Source: Sphingomonadales bacterium
GTDB taxonomy: Bacteria > Pseudomonadota > Alphaproteobacteria > SMXS01
Assembly (NCBI GenBank): GCA_022844405.1
Contig: JALHLV010000005.1
Coordinates: 62,001 to 126,000 of the forward strand
Length of the DNA: 64,000 nt
Direction of reading: 5' to 3'
Shown here: piece after piece, positions 20,778-28,800 of the stretch
Position numbering within the stretch: the stretch's first letter is position 1
Layout of the letters: each line of letters starts with the position of its first letter
Notes under the pieces: model-generated
What the model saw: the letters and a program-made list of their open reading frames with translations, nothing else
The model's database searches: none
What the model was told of the DNA's origin: nothing
Program-made: the position numbers and the translations under genes

Positions 20778-20820
20778 GTCAACCCCTCTTTTGACTTACG
20801 CACCGTATCATGGGGTTGAC
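20778..20820. repeat. 9-bp inverted repeat in a gene-poor AT-rich gap
   Basis: GTCAACCCC at 20778-20786 and its exact complement GGGGTTGAC at 20812-20820 flank 25 bases. It lies just upstream of the two unknown minus-strand genes, so it may be an operator or an integration scar. The surrounding gap 20731-21011 contains no convincing gene. Confidence 0.5.
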
Positions 20821-21011
20821 TCGCCATTCAACACAATAACTGGTGGTCGAAGTGCAAAGTTCCCACATTTTTTTGGTATTGTCGCTGCCGATTGTTAGCA
20901 ACGGCTCATCCGTGAGTCGTGCAGTTTCGGTGACAGCTCGCGTAATCTGTCGCGAGCCGCCAACTCGACACCAGCCGGTGAAAGTCAGGTAAACCGTCGC
21001 CGAAACCGAAT

Positions 21012-21488
21012 TTATGCCGGTCGGCTGGGGGCCCGGCCGATCATGTCCATGCCGGCTTCACCGCCGGCTCGTCCCTCGGTTGCCGCGGTCTTAAGGCGCC
21101 GCTCCTTGATCCGCCAGCCCTCGCCCGTCCGCACCCAGCGGTCGTGATACTGGGCGTAGAGGACGAAGTTGTCGCCGCCGGCCACGGGACGGTGCCAGGC
21201 GTGGAGATAGCACTGGGAACGCGCCTCGTCGGCGCCTTCGAAGGTGATCTCCACATTGGTGATGTAGTGATGGGTGGCGGCATAGAGCTGAACCAGCGGA
21301 TCGATCAGCGCCTGGATGTTGGCGCGGCCCACGGTCCAGTTGTCGCCGCCGAAGCTGATGCGTCCGTCGTCGGCGAAGATCTGGACCTGCATGTCGACGC
21401 GGTTGAGATCGACCCACCTGGTGTACCAGTGAAGGCCGTCGGTGATCGCCTGGCGATCGATTAACTGCTGCAGCTTGTCATCGTTCAT
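21012..21488 (-). CDS. SnoaL-like/NTF2-fold protein
   Basis: 158 residues. LQQLIDRQAITDGLHWYTRWVDLN opens a PF13577-type SnoaL fold; AATHHYITNVEITFEG and YHDRWVRTGEGWRIKERRL are the central and final strands. Such proteins include dehydratases and ring hydroxylase accessory proteins. The tail after residue 135 (TAATEGRAGGEAGMDMIG) looks disordered. It is a single gene between an unknown gap and the DUF2252 gene, with no operon context to define its substrate. Confidence 0.72.
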   Translation of the reverse strand: MNDDKLQQLIDRQAITDGLHWYTRWVDLNRVDMQVQIFADDGRISFGGDNWTVGRANIQALIDPLVQLYAATHHYITNVEITFEGADEARSQCYLHAWHRPVAGGDNFVLYAQYHDRWVRTGEGWRIKERRLKTAATEGRAGGEAGMDMIGRAPSRPA

Positions 21489-21546
21489 GGGCGAAGGCTG
21501 ACACGGACGATTTGCCGGAGTCGAGCAGATTCGGATACGGCGCCGA

Positions 21547-22599
21547 CTAACGGCCCTTCCATTCTTCCCAATCCGCCTCTACGGCCTTGGCCGCGGCGCG
21601 GGAGGCATCGCGCAGCCAGTCCGTGGGGCGGGCTTCCAGGTCGGCGAGGATGCGGGCCGCCGCGCCGTCCGTGGCCGCGTGGATCGATCCCAGGTCGAAG
21701 CCCATGGCGCGCACCAGGCCGGCGGTCAGACCCGTGCCGGTCAGGTCCTCGAGCTCGACCTTGCGCGAATCGGCGGCGAGCCGGCGGAAGATGAAGCCGT
21801 CATGGACGGTGAGGAACGGGTCGGGCGAGCGGAATTTTCCCGTCGCGGCGGCGAGGAAATGGTTGCCGGCGGCAATGCCGTGCTGCCATTCCCAGGTGGA
21901 CGGCACCGCCGCCTTGGCCTCGCGCACCACATGGCCGCCGCGCCACAGCGCCACCGCCACGTAGCGCGGCCGGCCGAGGCCGCCCGCGCCCTTGGTGCGC
22001 TTGGCGAAGCGCTCGATCACCGCGCCGTCGGGCACGTTGCGCGCCAGCCCGTCGACCGCGCGTTGCGGCGGCGCGATATCCGGCAGTTCGGCGATCTCCC
22101 GCCAGAAGTCGCGGCGGTCGTCGTCGGTGCAGGCGACGAAGCGGCGCATCCAGGTCTCCTGCTCGTCGAGCAGGGTCGGGCGCGGCGCCGACAGGCCGCG
22201 GCGGTAGCCGTCGATCACCGCCTCGGCCGCCTCCCTGCCGCCGATCGCCTTGCCTGGCATCACCCGGGCGCTGGCCGCCAGCCGCACCAGGTCGAGCGGC
22301 CAGGGCATCACGGCGGCCTCGTCGAAATCGTTGAAGCCCCAGACCCAGCGGGCCTCGGCGTCGCGCCAGGTGCCGAAGTTCTCCAGATGGGTGTCGCCCA
22401 CCGACAGCACGGTGGGCGCGCCCGTCAGCTCGGGGCAGATGGCTTCCGCCTGTTTCGCCCAGCGGAAGAAGGTGGCGCGCAGGAACGGGAACGGATGGCT
22501 GTCCATCTTGCCGTGCTTGCGCACGAGCCCGGGCTCGTCCACGTCGCACTGGGTGTGCAGCCAGGTTTCATAGGCGGTGTTGTCATCGAGGAAGGTCAT
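21547..22599 (-). CDS. DUF2252 family protein (kinase-like fold)
   Basis: 350 residues. VLSVGDTHLENFGTW and WGFNDFDEAAVMPWPLDLVR match the two conserved blocks of DUF2252, which resemble the catalytic HxDxxxxN and DFD motifs of aminoglycoside-phosphotransferase-like kinases. No substrate is known for the family. The start is the ATG at 22599 (MTFLDDNTAYETWL). It is monocistronic. Confidence 0.82.
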   Translation of the reverse strand: MTFLDDNTAYETWLHTQCDVDEPGLVRKHGKMDSHPFPFLRATFFRWAKQAEAICPELTGAPTVLSVGDTHLENFGTWRDAEARWVWGFNDFDEAAVMPWPLDLVRLAASARVMPGKAIGGREAAEAVIDGYRRGLSAPRPTLLDEQETWMRRFVACTDDDRRDFWREIAELPDIAPPQRAVDGLARNVPDGAVIERFAKRTKGAGGLGRPRYVAVALWRGGHVVREAKAAVPSTWEWQHGIAAGNHFLAAATGKFRSPDPFLTVHDGFIFRRLAADSRKVELEDLTGTGLTAGLVRAMGFDLGSIHAATDGAAARILADLEARPTDWLRDASRAAAKAVEADWEEWKGR

Positions 22600-22757
22600 G
22601 GCGCCAGTCTAGCCGGTCGGGCGCGGTTGTCGCCCGGCAAAATGTTGCAGTGGCGGGGCTTGTGGGGCGCGGAGATCAGCGAGAGGTCGCGGCGGACCGG
22701 ACGGGCCATGCCGCCATCATCGCTGGATCAGCAGCGACGGATAATTAAATGCACTGT

Positions 22758-22778
22758 CACTGAAATAGGGTTTCAGTG
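22758..22778. repeat. Hairpin downstream of the comM remnant
   Basis: CACTGAAA (22758-22765), loop TAGGG, TTTCAGTG (22771-22778). It lies 25 bases beyond the stop codon of the comM remnant and could terminate transcription on the minus strand. The expected T-run is poor (ATTTAATTAT about 13 bases later), so this is tentative. Confidence 0.4.
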
Positions 22779-22802
22779 TCGCTGCTTTCAACTCCCTCCC
22801 CC

Positions 22803-23284
22803 TCACCGCTGCACCGTGAACCGCCGATAGGACAGCGCCTCGGCGATGTGCACCCGGCCGACGCCTTCAACACCCGCCAGATCGGCCAGCGTCCGCGCCA
22901 CCCGCAATACCCGGTGATAGCCGCGGGCCGACAGGCGCAGCTTGTCGGCGGCCTGGGTGAGCAGGGCGCGGCCGGGTTCGTCGGGGGCGGCGGCGGCTTC
23001 GAGCACCTCGCCATCGGCCTGGGCGTTGGTGCGGACGTTGGCGCCCAGCCTTTCGTAGCGTTCGGTCTGGACGGCGCGGGCGGCGGCGACCCTTCGCGCC
23101 ACCTCGGCCGAGCCTTCGGCGGGCGGCGGCAGCGACAGGTCGGCGGCGGCCACGGCGGGCACCTCGATCTGCAGGTCGATGCGGTCGTAGAGCGGGCCGG
23201 AGATGCGGCCCTGATAGTCGACGGCGCATTTCGGGGCGCGGTTGCAGGCGAGCTGGGCGTCGCCCAGATAGCCGCACTTGCAAG
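22803..23284 (-). pseudogene. comM: comM/YifB (Mg-chelatase-like ATPase), C-terminal remnant
   Basis: About 160 residues remain, starting inside the conserved NPCxCG block (here PCKCGYLGDAQLACNRAPKC) and continuing QGRISGPLYDRIDLQIEVP, the arginine-finger region, and the C-terminal LSARGYHRVLRVARTLADL. Full-length proteins have about 500 residues; the N-terminal Lon-like region and both Walker motifs are absent from this window. The break at about 23284 coincides with foreign sequence. ComM is a helicase that extends strand exchange in natural transformation. Confidence 0.88.
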
Positions 23285-23298
23285 GCAGTGTTGCCTTG
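23281..23298. repeat. 7-bp inverted repeat at the comM break point
   Basis: CAAGGCA, loop GTGT, TGCCTTG. The repeat sits exactly where homology to comM ends, so it may be the end of the inserted element or a terminator-like hairpin created by the insertion. Confidence 0.5.
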
Positions 23299-23301
23299 TT
23301 G

Positions 23302-23751
23302 ATGCCGGGGGTCTCAAAGGCCTTTTTTGTACAAAAACCTGACCCTACGGAACTGCGGGGGGACTCTCTTGGCGCACGGCTTCGTCGCAGAAGGCGGGAG
23401 CTCGGCGTATGGCAGCGCGACGCCGCAATGGCCATAGGCGTCAAGCCCTGGACGCTATTGTCGTGGGAGAGGGACGTTCGCCAGCCGATGGTCTCGATGT
23501 ATCCCGCGATCATCAGATTTCTTGGATACGAACCATGGCCGCAGCCTACGACGTTCGGTGAAGAACTCAAGGCGGAGCGCAGGAGGCGGGGCCTCTCGAT
23601 TGAAGATGCCGCGGCCGTCCTCGGCGTTGATGAGGGCACATTCGCCCATTGGGAGCGCGGAGATTGGAAGCCGCAAAGCGGGGCTCGTCGAGCGGTCATG
23701 TCAAAGTTCCTGGCGGGAGGTGTCAGCACCGAAGCTGCTCGGAAGCCATGA
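23302..23751 (+). CDS. Tandem XRE-type HTH regulator
   Basis: 149 residues from the ATG at 23302; a TTG at 23278 in the same frame would add eight residues. Two XRE-like domains are repeated: LGARLRRRRRELGVWQRDAA...PWTLLSWERD...IIRFLGYEPWP, then FGEELKAERRRRGLSIEDAA...TFAHWERGDW. This two-domain layout is frequent in proteins near transposons. It was probably carried in with the inserted DNA that broke comM. Confidence 0.7.
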   Translation: MPGVSKAFFVQKPDPTELRGDSLGARLRRRRRELGVWQRDAAMAIGVKPWTLLSWERDVRQPMVSMYPAIIRFLGYEPWPQPTTFGEELKAERRRRGLSIEDAAAVLGVDEGTFAHWERGDWKPQSGARRAVMSKFLAGGVSTEAARKP

Positions 23752-23778
23752 TCGGCGAAGGTCGAACTCATCGAGCCG

Positions 23779-24342
23779 ATGCCGCGTGGGCGTGCAGTGG
23801 ACATTCCCGTTACCACGATGGGGAGCGCGAAGAGCAGCACCCTCCAATCTCAGGCCGGACTCTTGTCGCTCATGGCGGAAATACATGGGGTCAACGGCCT
23901 GAGCGCCGACCGGCGGCTGGAACTGCGCCGACAGCACGCGGCGCCGCTGGTCGAAGCCCTCGAGGACTGGATGCGGGCCAATCGCGCGACGCTGTCGCGG
24001 CACAACGACATCGCCAAGGCGATGGACTACATGCTGAAGCGCTGGCCGGCCTTCACCCGCTTCCTGGAGGACGGCAGGATCTGCCTGACCAACAACGCCG
24101 CCGAACGCGCTTTGCGCTGCGTCGCCGTCGGGCGCCGCAACTGGACGTTCTGCGGCTCCGACCGGGGCGGCGAGCGGGCTGCCGCCATCTACACCCTGAT
24201 CGCCACCGCCAAGCTCAACGACGTCGACCCGGAAGCCTGGCTGGCCGACGTGCTGCGCCGGATCAACGACCAGCCGATCTCGAAGCTCGACGCGCTTTTG
24301 CCAGGGAACTGGAAGCCGCGCTCCGCCAAACTGGCGGCATGA
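23779..24342 (+). pseudogene. IS66 family transposase, C-terminal remnant
   Basis: Homology runs from about 23885 (NGLSADRRLELRR) to the stop. It includes AMDYMLKRWPAFTRFLEDGR, LTNNAAERALR and VGRRNWTFCGSDRGGERAAA, which surround the last catalytic glutamate of IS66 TnpC. The first two thirds of the transposase, including the DDE aspartates, and the tnpA/tnpB genes are missing. The frame before residue 35 is unrelated sequence. The stop overlaps the next gene as ATGA. Confidence 0.88.
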
Positions 24343-24950
24343 GTGCCGATGAAGTCGCCATTCTCCGCATCGAGCTGGATGAGATAGAACCGCTGATCTG
24401 GCGGCGCGTCGCCGTGCGCGCGTCGAGCAGCCTGCACGCCCTCCACCGCATCATTCAGGTCACCATGGGCTGGCTAGATTACCATCTCTGGGAGTTCGAC
24501 ATCGACGGCGTGACCTATGGCCTGCCCGATCCGGAGGGCCTTGACTGGGGCCGCGAGGTCAAGCCGGCAAGCCGCGCCAGGCTCGCCAAAGTCCTCAACA
24601 GCGGCCTCGACCAGTTCAGCTACACCTATGACATGGGCGACAACTGGCTGCATCGGATCGTCGTCGAACGGATCGAGCCCGCCCATCCCGGCGAACCCTA
24701 TCCGAGCTTCCTCGGCGGCGAACGGCGCTGTCCGCCGGAAGATTGCGGCAGCGTGCCCGGATACTACGACTTCATCGACGCCACATCGGCACCCGACAGC
24801 GGCAGAGGAAGCCGGAAGAAGCGCGAGATGCTCGCCTGGTATGGCCGCCCCTACAACCCAAGCGACATCGAGGAGCACCGCATCAAGGCCGAACTCGCGC
24901 GCATGGCCTACCGCCCCCGCCGAAGACAAGCCTCAGACAGCCCGCCTTGA
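24339..24950 (+). CDS. Plasmid pRiA4b ORF-3 family protein, IS66 passenger
   Basis: 203 residues from the ATG at 24339, overlapping the transposase stop. LRIELDEIEPLIWRRVAV, LHRIIQVTMGWLDYHLWEF and YTYDMGDNWLHRIVVE are the family signature blocks. Its function is unknown. Genes of this family commonly travel downstream of IS66 transposases. The C-terminus is basic (YRPRRRQASDSPP). Confidence 0.85.
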   Translation: MSADEVAILRIELDEIEPLIWRRVAVRASSSLHALHRIIQVTMGWLDYHLWEFDIDGVTYGLPDPEGLDWGREVKPASRARLAKVLNSGLDQFSYTYDMGDNWLHRIVVERIEPAHPGEPYPSFLGGERRCPPEDCGSVPGYYDFIDATSAPDSGRGSRKKREMLAWYGRPYNPSDIEEHRIKAELARMAYRPRRRQASDSPP

Positions 24951-25033
24951 GGCACCGCGGGGCGGCCTTCACCGGATGGATACGCAAATCCGGCAAACCC
25001 GAATACTTCAGGCATCCAGATCATCAAACCTTG

Positions 25034-25360
25034 TCAAAGGGTTGGGGATTCTTCACAGGGGACGACATAGAGGGCGTGATGGATGCGATCGAGCGTGCCG
25101 TCCCAACTCCACAGATCGAAATAACCGTACAAGGTCGAGCGCGGCGGCAGGTCCTTCGGAACCGCCCGCCATTGGCAGCCCGTGCTCAGGATATACATCA
25201 GCCCGTTGACGATCTCGCGCAGGTCCACCGTGCGTTTGTTGCCGCCGCGCTTGGCCGGCGGGATGCCCGGCGCGATCAGCGCCCACTCCTCGTCGGTCAG
25301 GTCGGACGGATAGCGCAGCCGGCTGCGGTCATACCGGCCGCGGTTCTCAGCTGTCCACAT
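25034..25360 (-). pseudogene. IS5 family transposase, N-terminal remnant
   Basis: YPSDLTDEEWALIAPGIPPAKRGGNKRTVDLREIVNG and STGCQWRAVPKDLPPRSTLYGYFDLW are the standard beginning of IS5-group transposases. Homology ends at about residue 95 (DRIHHALYV), after which a short unrelated tail leads to a stop. The catalytic DDE half is absent. GAAGGGAG precedes the start. Confidence 0.85.
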
Positions 25361-25440
25361 CGGCGGCTCCCTTCAAAATCAGGCCACCTCTCTTGAATCA
25401 CAACTGATTCGTCCGATTCAATATGTTTTCGGACGGACAC

Positions 25441-25821
25441 TTACTTCACGAACAAATAATAAGGTCCGCACCTTCCATAGCCAACTCGTCTACCATTAAC
25501 TTTAAATTCAAGTACACCCTTGACGTAAGGGAATGGCAAGACTGAGCCACTTACTTCAATACTCTGCGGAGGTTTCGCCGCTAGTCGTTGGTTATCTATT
25601 TGGGGGAGAGACACGTTTATGCAGCTACCATCTGCAAACTTAAGTATACCAATATAGCCATGCCCATCGCTGGATATCTCTACAACACCCGCCACTGTGC
25701 AACTTTCGCTTGTATAACAGTCCGATGCAGTCGTAGCTTTAAGCGGCACGGCCGTCGGTGTACACGCTGTTGTCGAGATCAGGCAAATCACTCCAACAAC
25801 TGCTGTCCTAAGAGCACTCAT
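25441..25821 (-). CDS. Lipoprotein, probable immunity protein for the Rhs toxin
   Basis: 126 residues from the ATG at 25821, which overlaps the Rhs stop codon (ATGA). The N-terminus is a lipoprotein signal, VVGVICLISTTAC, with Cys20 as the lipidation site. The mature part is beta-rich (SCTVAGVVEISSDGHGYIG) and contains four or five further cysteines. The sequence is conspicuously AT-rich, like the Rhs tip before it. Overlap with an Rhs 3' end is the standard position of a cognate immunity gene; a membrane-anchored protein facing the periplasm would fit a toxin that acts there. No family is recognised. Confidence 0.7.
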   Translation of the reverse strand: MSALRTAVVGVICLISTTACTPTAVPLKATTASDCYTSESCTVAGVVEISSDGHGYIGILKFADGSCINVSLPQIDNQRLAAKPPQSIEVSGSVLPFPYVKGVLEFKVNGRRVGYGRCGPYYLFVK

Positions 25822-28800
25822 TTTTCCCCACAGTACTTTTTCTTGTCTGATGCCCCCGTAGAATTTGCCGAAGGACTCTCCCAAATTCTCATGTTGCTCA
25901 CAAGATCATTACGCTGAGAGTCAGTCAATACTGCTCCGTTCACCCAAACTCTAAACGTGCCGTTGGACATTTCTTCTATCGTGAATACATGAGCGGAAGT
26001 CATCGTAAACGCGACTTCGTCATCTGATGCCTGAGCCGCGAGGTGGTCTCCGGGTCCTGGTACTGTTCCTGGTGCACCATACCCATCCGGATGGGTATGA
26101 GCTCGTGTCGCACCCTCCGGCCCAGATAGACCCCATAGCTGAACCGCATTCCGCCCGCAATCAACCGACCCCAAAGGCCGCATCTTTGCTCGCTCTATGC
26201 TTGTAGTTGTAACAATGTATCCGTACTCGTCATCGGTTCTGAACCGAATAGATTTTCCGTCAGAGTCCTCACGCTTCTTTTGAGCCGTTACGACCACTTG
26301 CTCAAGCTTTTTCGTTTGTTCGTCTTTCTCAGGAGGATCGCCAGGTGTTTCAGCCGACTCTGGGGTTTCAACGCAATTCTTATCCTCGGGATGACAATTT
26401 CGCAACCCAAATGGGTCTTTCCAATTCGCTGGATCATTGCCTACATAAGCATACATGTTCATACCATCGCCATAGCCGATCGGATCGGTCTGCAGAAAGC
26501 GGCCAATGGTGGCGCTGTAGTAGCGTGCGCGATAGTAGTAAAGGCCGGTTTCCTCATCGAGCCGGCGGCCAGTGTAGCGGATCGGATTACCCATGAAGCC
26601 ATCCTCTAGACCCGGCTCGCCAAAGGGGCTGTAGCTAAAGCGGCCAGCAATGCCGCCCGCGCTGTTCGTTAACGACACAGTGCTGCCTTGCCGGTCCAGA
26701 TGGTACCAGTATTTGGGCGAGGTACTGAGTGGGCCGTCATAGATCACAACCGCCTCATCAATGCCCCGACCGTAGACATAGCGCCGCAACACGCCACCCG
26801 CTGCGCTATACTCGGCGATCTCCTGCGGCCCGTCGGAGACATAGGAGGTGACGGTGGTGCCTACCGTCTTCTGCCGTCTCGGCCCCGTCGGATCGTAGGT
26901 GTAAGCAATTGACGGATCCAGCACGCCGCCATCCAGGTCCGCTGCTACCAAGCGATTTTCCACGTCGTACACGTAGGTCCGCCCGGCACGGTCCGAAGTG
27001 AGGTTGCCGTTAGGGTCATAGGTAAAGGCGGTGCCGCCGACCGTGCTGTACTGGTTCAGACCGTTGGGCAGATAGACTTCATTCTTGTTCGCTGGCGTCC
27101 ATAGATATTGATCATCCGAGATCGGCACCTTAGTGATCTGCCCCGCAGCATTGTAGGTCATCGGGTTGTAGTTCAGCGACCCGCCCACGAACGCGTTATT
27201 GAGTTGAACGAGGTCGTTATCGTCCTCATAGACATAGGACACCGACGTGCTGTTTGCCGTATGCGCCCGCGACGTGCGGCGCGACAGCTTGTCGTAATTG
27301 TAATCAGCAAGCGTGACCGAGCCGTTCTCCTTGATGAGGTCCAGCCGATTCAGCCCGTCGTAGCTGTAGGTGACGTGGAATCCATCCGGCCAAGTCAGCA
27401 TTTTCCGGTTACCTGCTGCGTCATAGTCGTAGGAAACGGTCTTGCCATCCTCATGCGTTACTGTGAGGTTACGACCTGCGGCATCGAATGAGTAGGTCAG
27501 ATAGAGACCATTGGTAATGTCTTCAACCCGCTTTTGTTGACCCGCGAGATCATATGTATAGGTAACGGTCGGCGCGTCGACCGGCGAGTTAGCTCCGATC
27601 GAGTGCTTCTGCGGGTCTTTCTGTATAATCCGGTTGAGCACGTCGTAGGAATTGACGATCTTGTCACCGGCACGCGTCAGCTTTTGCGTCAGATTACCGT
27701 TGGCGTCGTAGAGGTACTGCTCGAAATCTGGCGAGGTTGCCGTCGAATTACCCGTCGTTGCGTTGGGGAAGTGCGCCTCGAACAAGCGGTCGTGGCCGTC
27801 GTAGACATACGTAGTATCGTTACCATTGGCATCCGTCGCCGTCGCTTGTTTGCCATTCAGTGTGTAAGTATAGGTGGCGGCGCATTGCTGAAGAGTCAAA
27901 CCATCGACGCAGTTATTGCTGTTTCCCTGCCAAGCCTTTATGATATTTGTTAGCTCGCCGGCTGCGTTGTACATATTCTTCGTCTTACGCCCAACCGGGT
28001 CGGTCGTGACCGAAACCCGATCTACGGCATCGTACGCAATTGTCGAATAGTCGCCGCCTGGCTCGGTGATCCGGCTGCGCCGTAGGGTTGGCGTATACAG
28101 GTAGGATGTGGCAAGCCACGTACTCGTGCCGTTGAGCCGCTCCGACTTTTGCAACGTACCGTTCGCGTTCCAGGTGTACTTGCTCTGGGCACCTTCCGGC
28201 CTCGTGATTTGAGTTATCCGTCGCCGTGAGTCGTAGGCGATCGTCGTAGTGTCCGCCACATCGGTGCGCGGGCCGTTGATGCTGGTGACGTTGCCAACTG
28301 CGTCATAGCCGAGCGTCGTCGTATAATTGAAACCGTTCGGATCCGTTTTTGCCGTCAACAGCCGGCTATGATTGGTCGGTGTATCGTAGGTGTAGCCGGT
28401 CACCAGGTTCTCGGTTGCCGAAACCTTGATGGTCTCACTCAACATCTGGCCATAGGAGTTGTAGGTGTAGCTGGTCAGGGGCGTTCCGGCGGTGACCGCA
28501 GGGCCGGTGATCGTCTGAACCAGGCCTGATGTGAAGTACCCATACGTCGAAATGTTTCCGCGGGCGTCTTTATATGTCGCCGGCTTGTTACAGAATGCTT
28601 TGTTGCCGGAAACACAGCTCGAAGCGTAGGTTGTTTCAGTAACGATGTCGGGTAACGACGGTGTGCTGCCCGGCTTCTGTTTCAGCGTCGTTTTGATACG
28701 GTTATGCCGGGCATCGTACAGGTATTCGACCGAATTACCCTCCGGCATTTCAGTACGCTTCAGCCGACCTTCCACGTCATATTCGTTGGTAGTCAATCTT

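Larger units (their letters stand above)
23285..25440. mobile_element. Composite remnant of IS66 and IS5 elements
   Basis: Between the comM break and the Rhs immunity gene lie a tandem-HTH gene, the 3' part of an IS66 element with its passenger, and the 5' part of an IS5 element in opposite orientation. None of the transposases is complete. The non-coding pieces at 23752-23778, 24951-25033 and 25361-25440 hold no gene; exact element ends and target duplications could not be fixed by eye. Confidence 0.7.
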
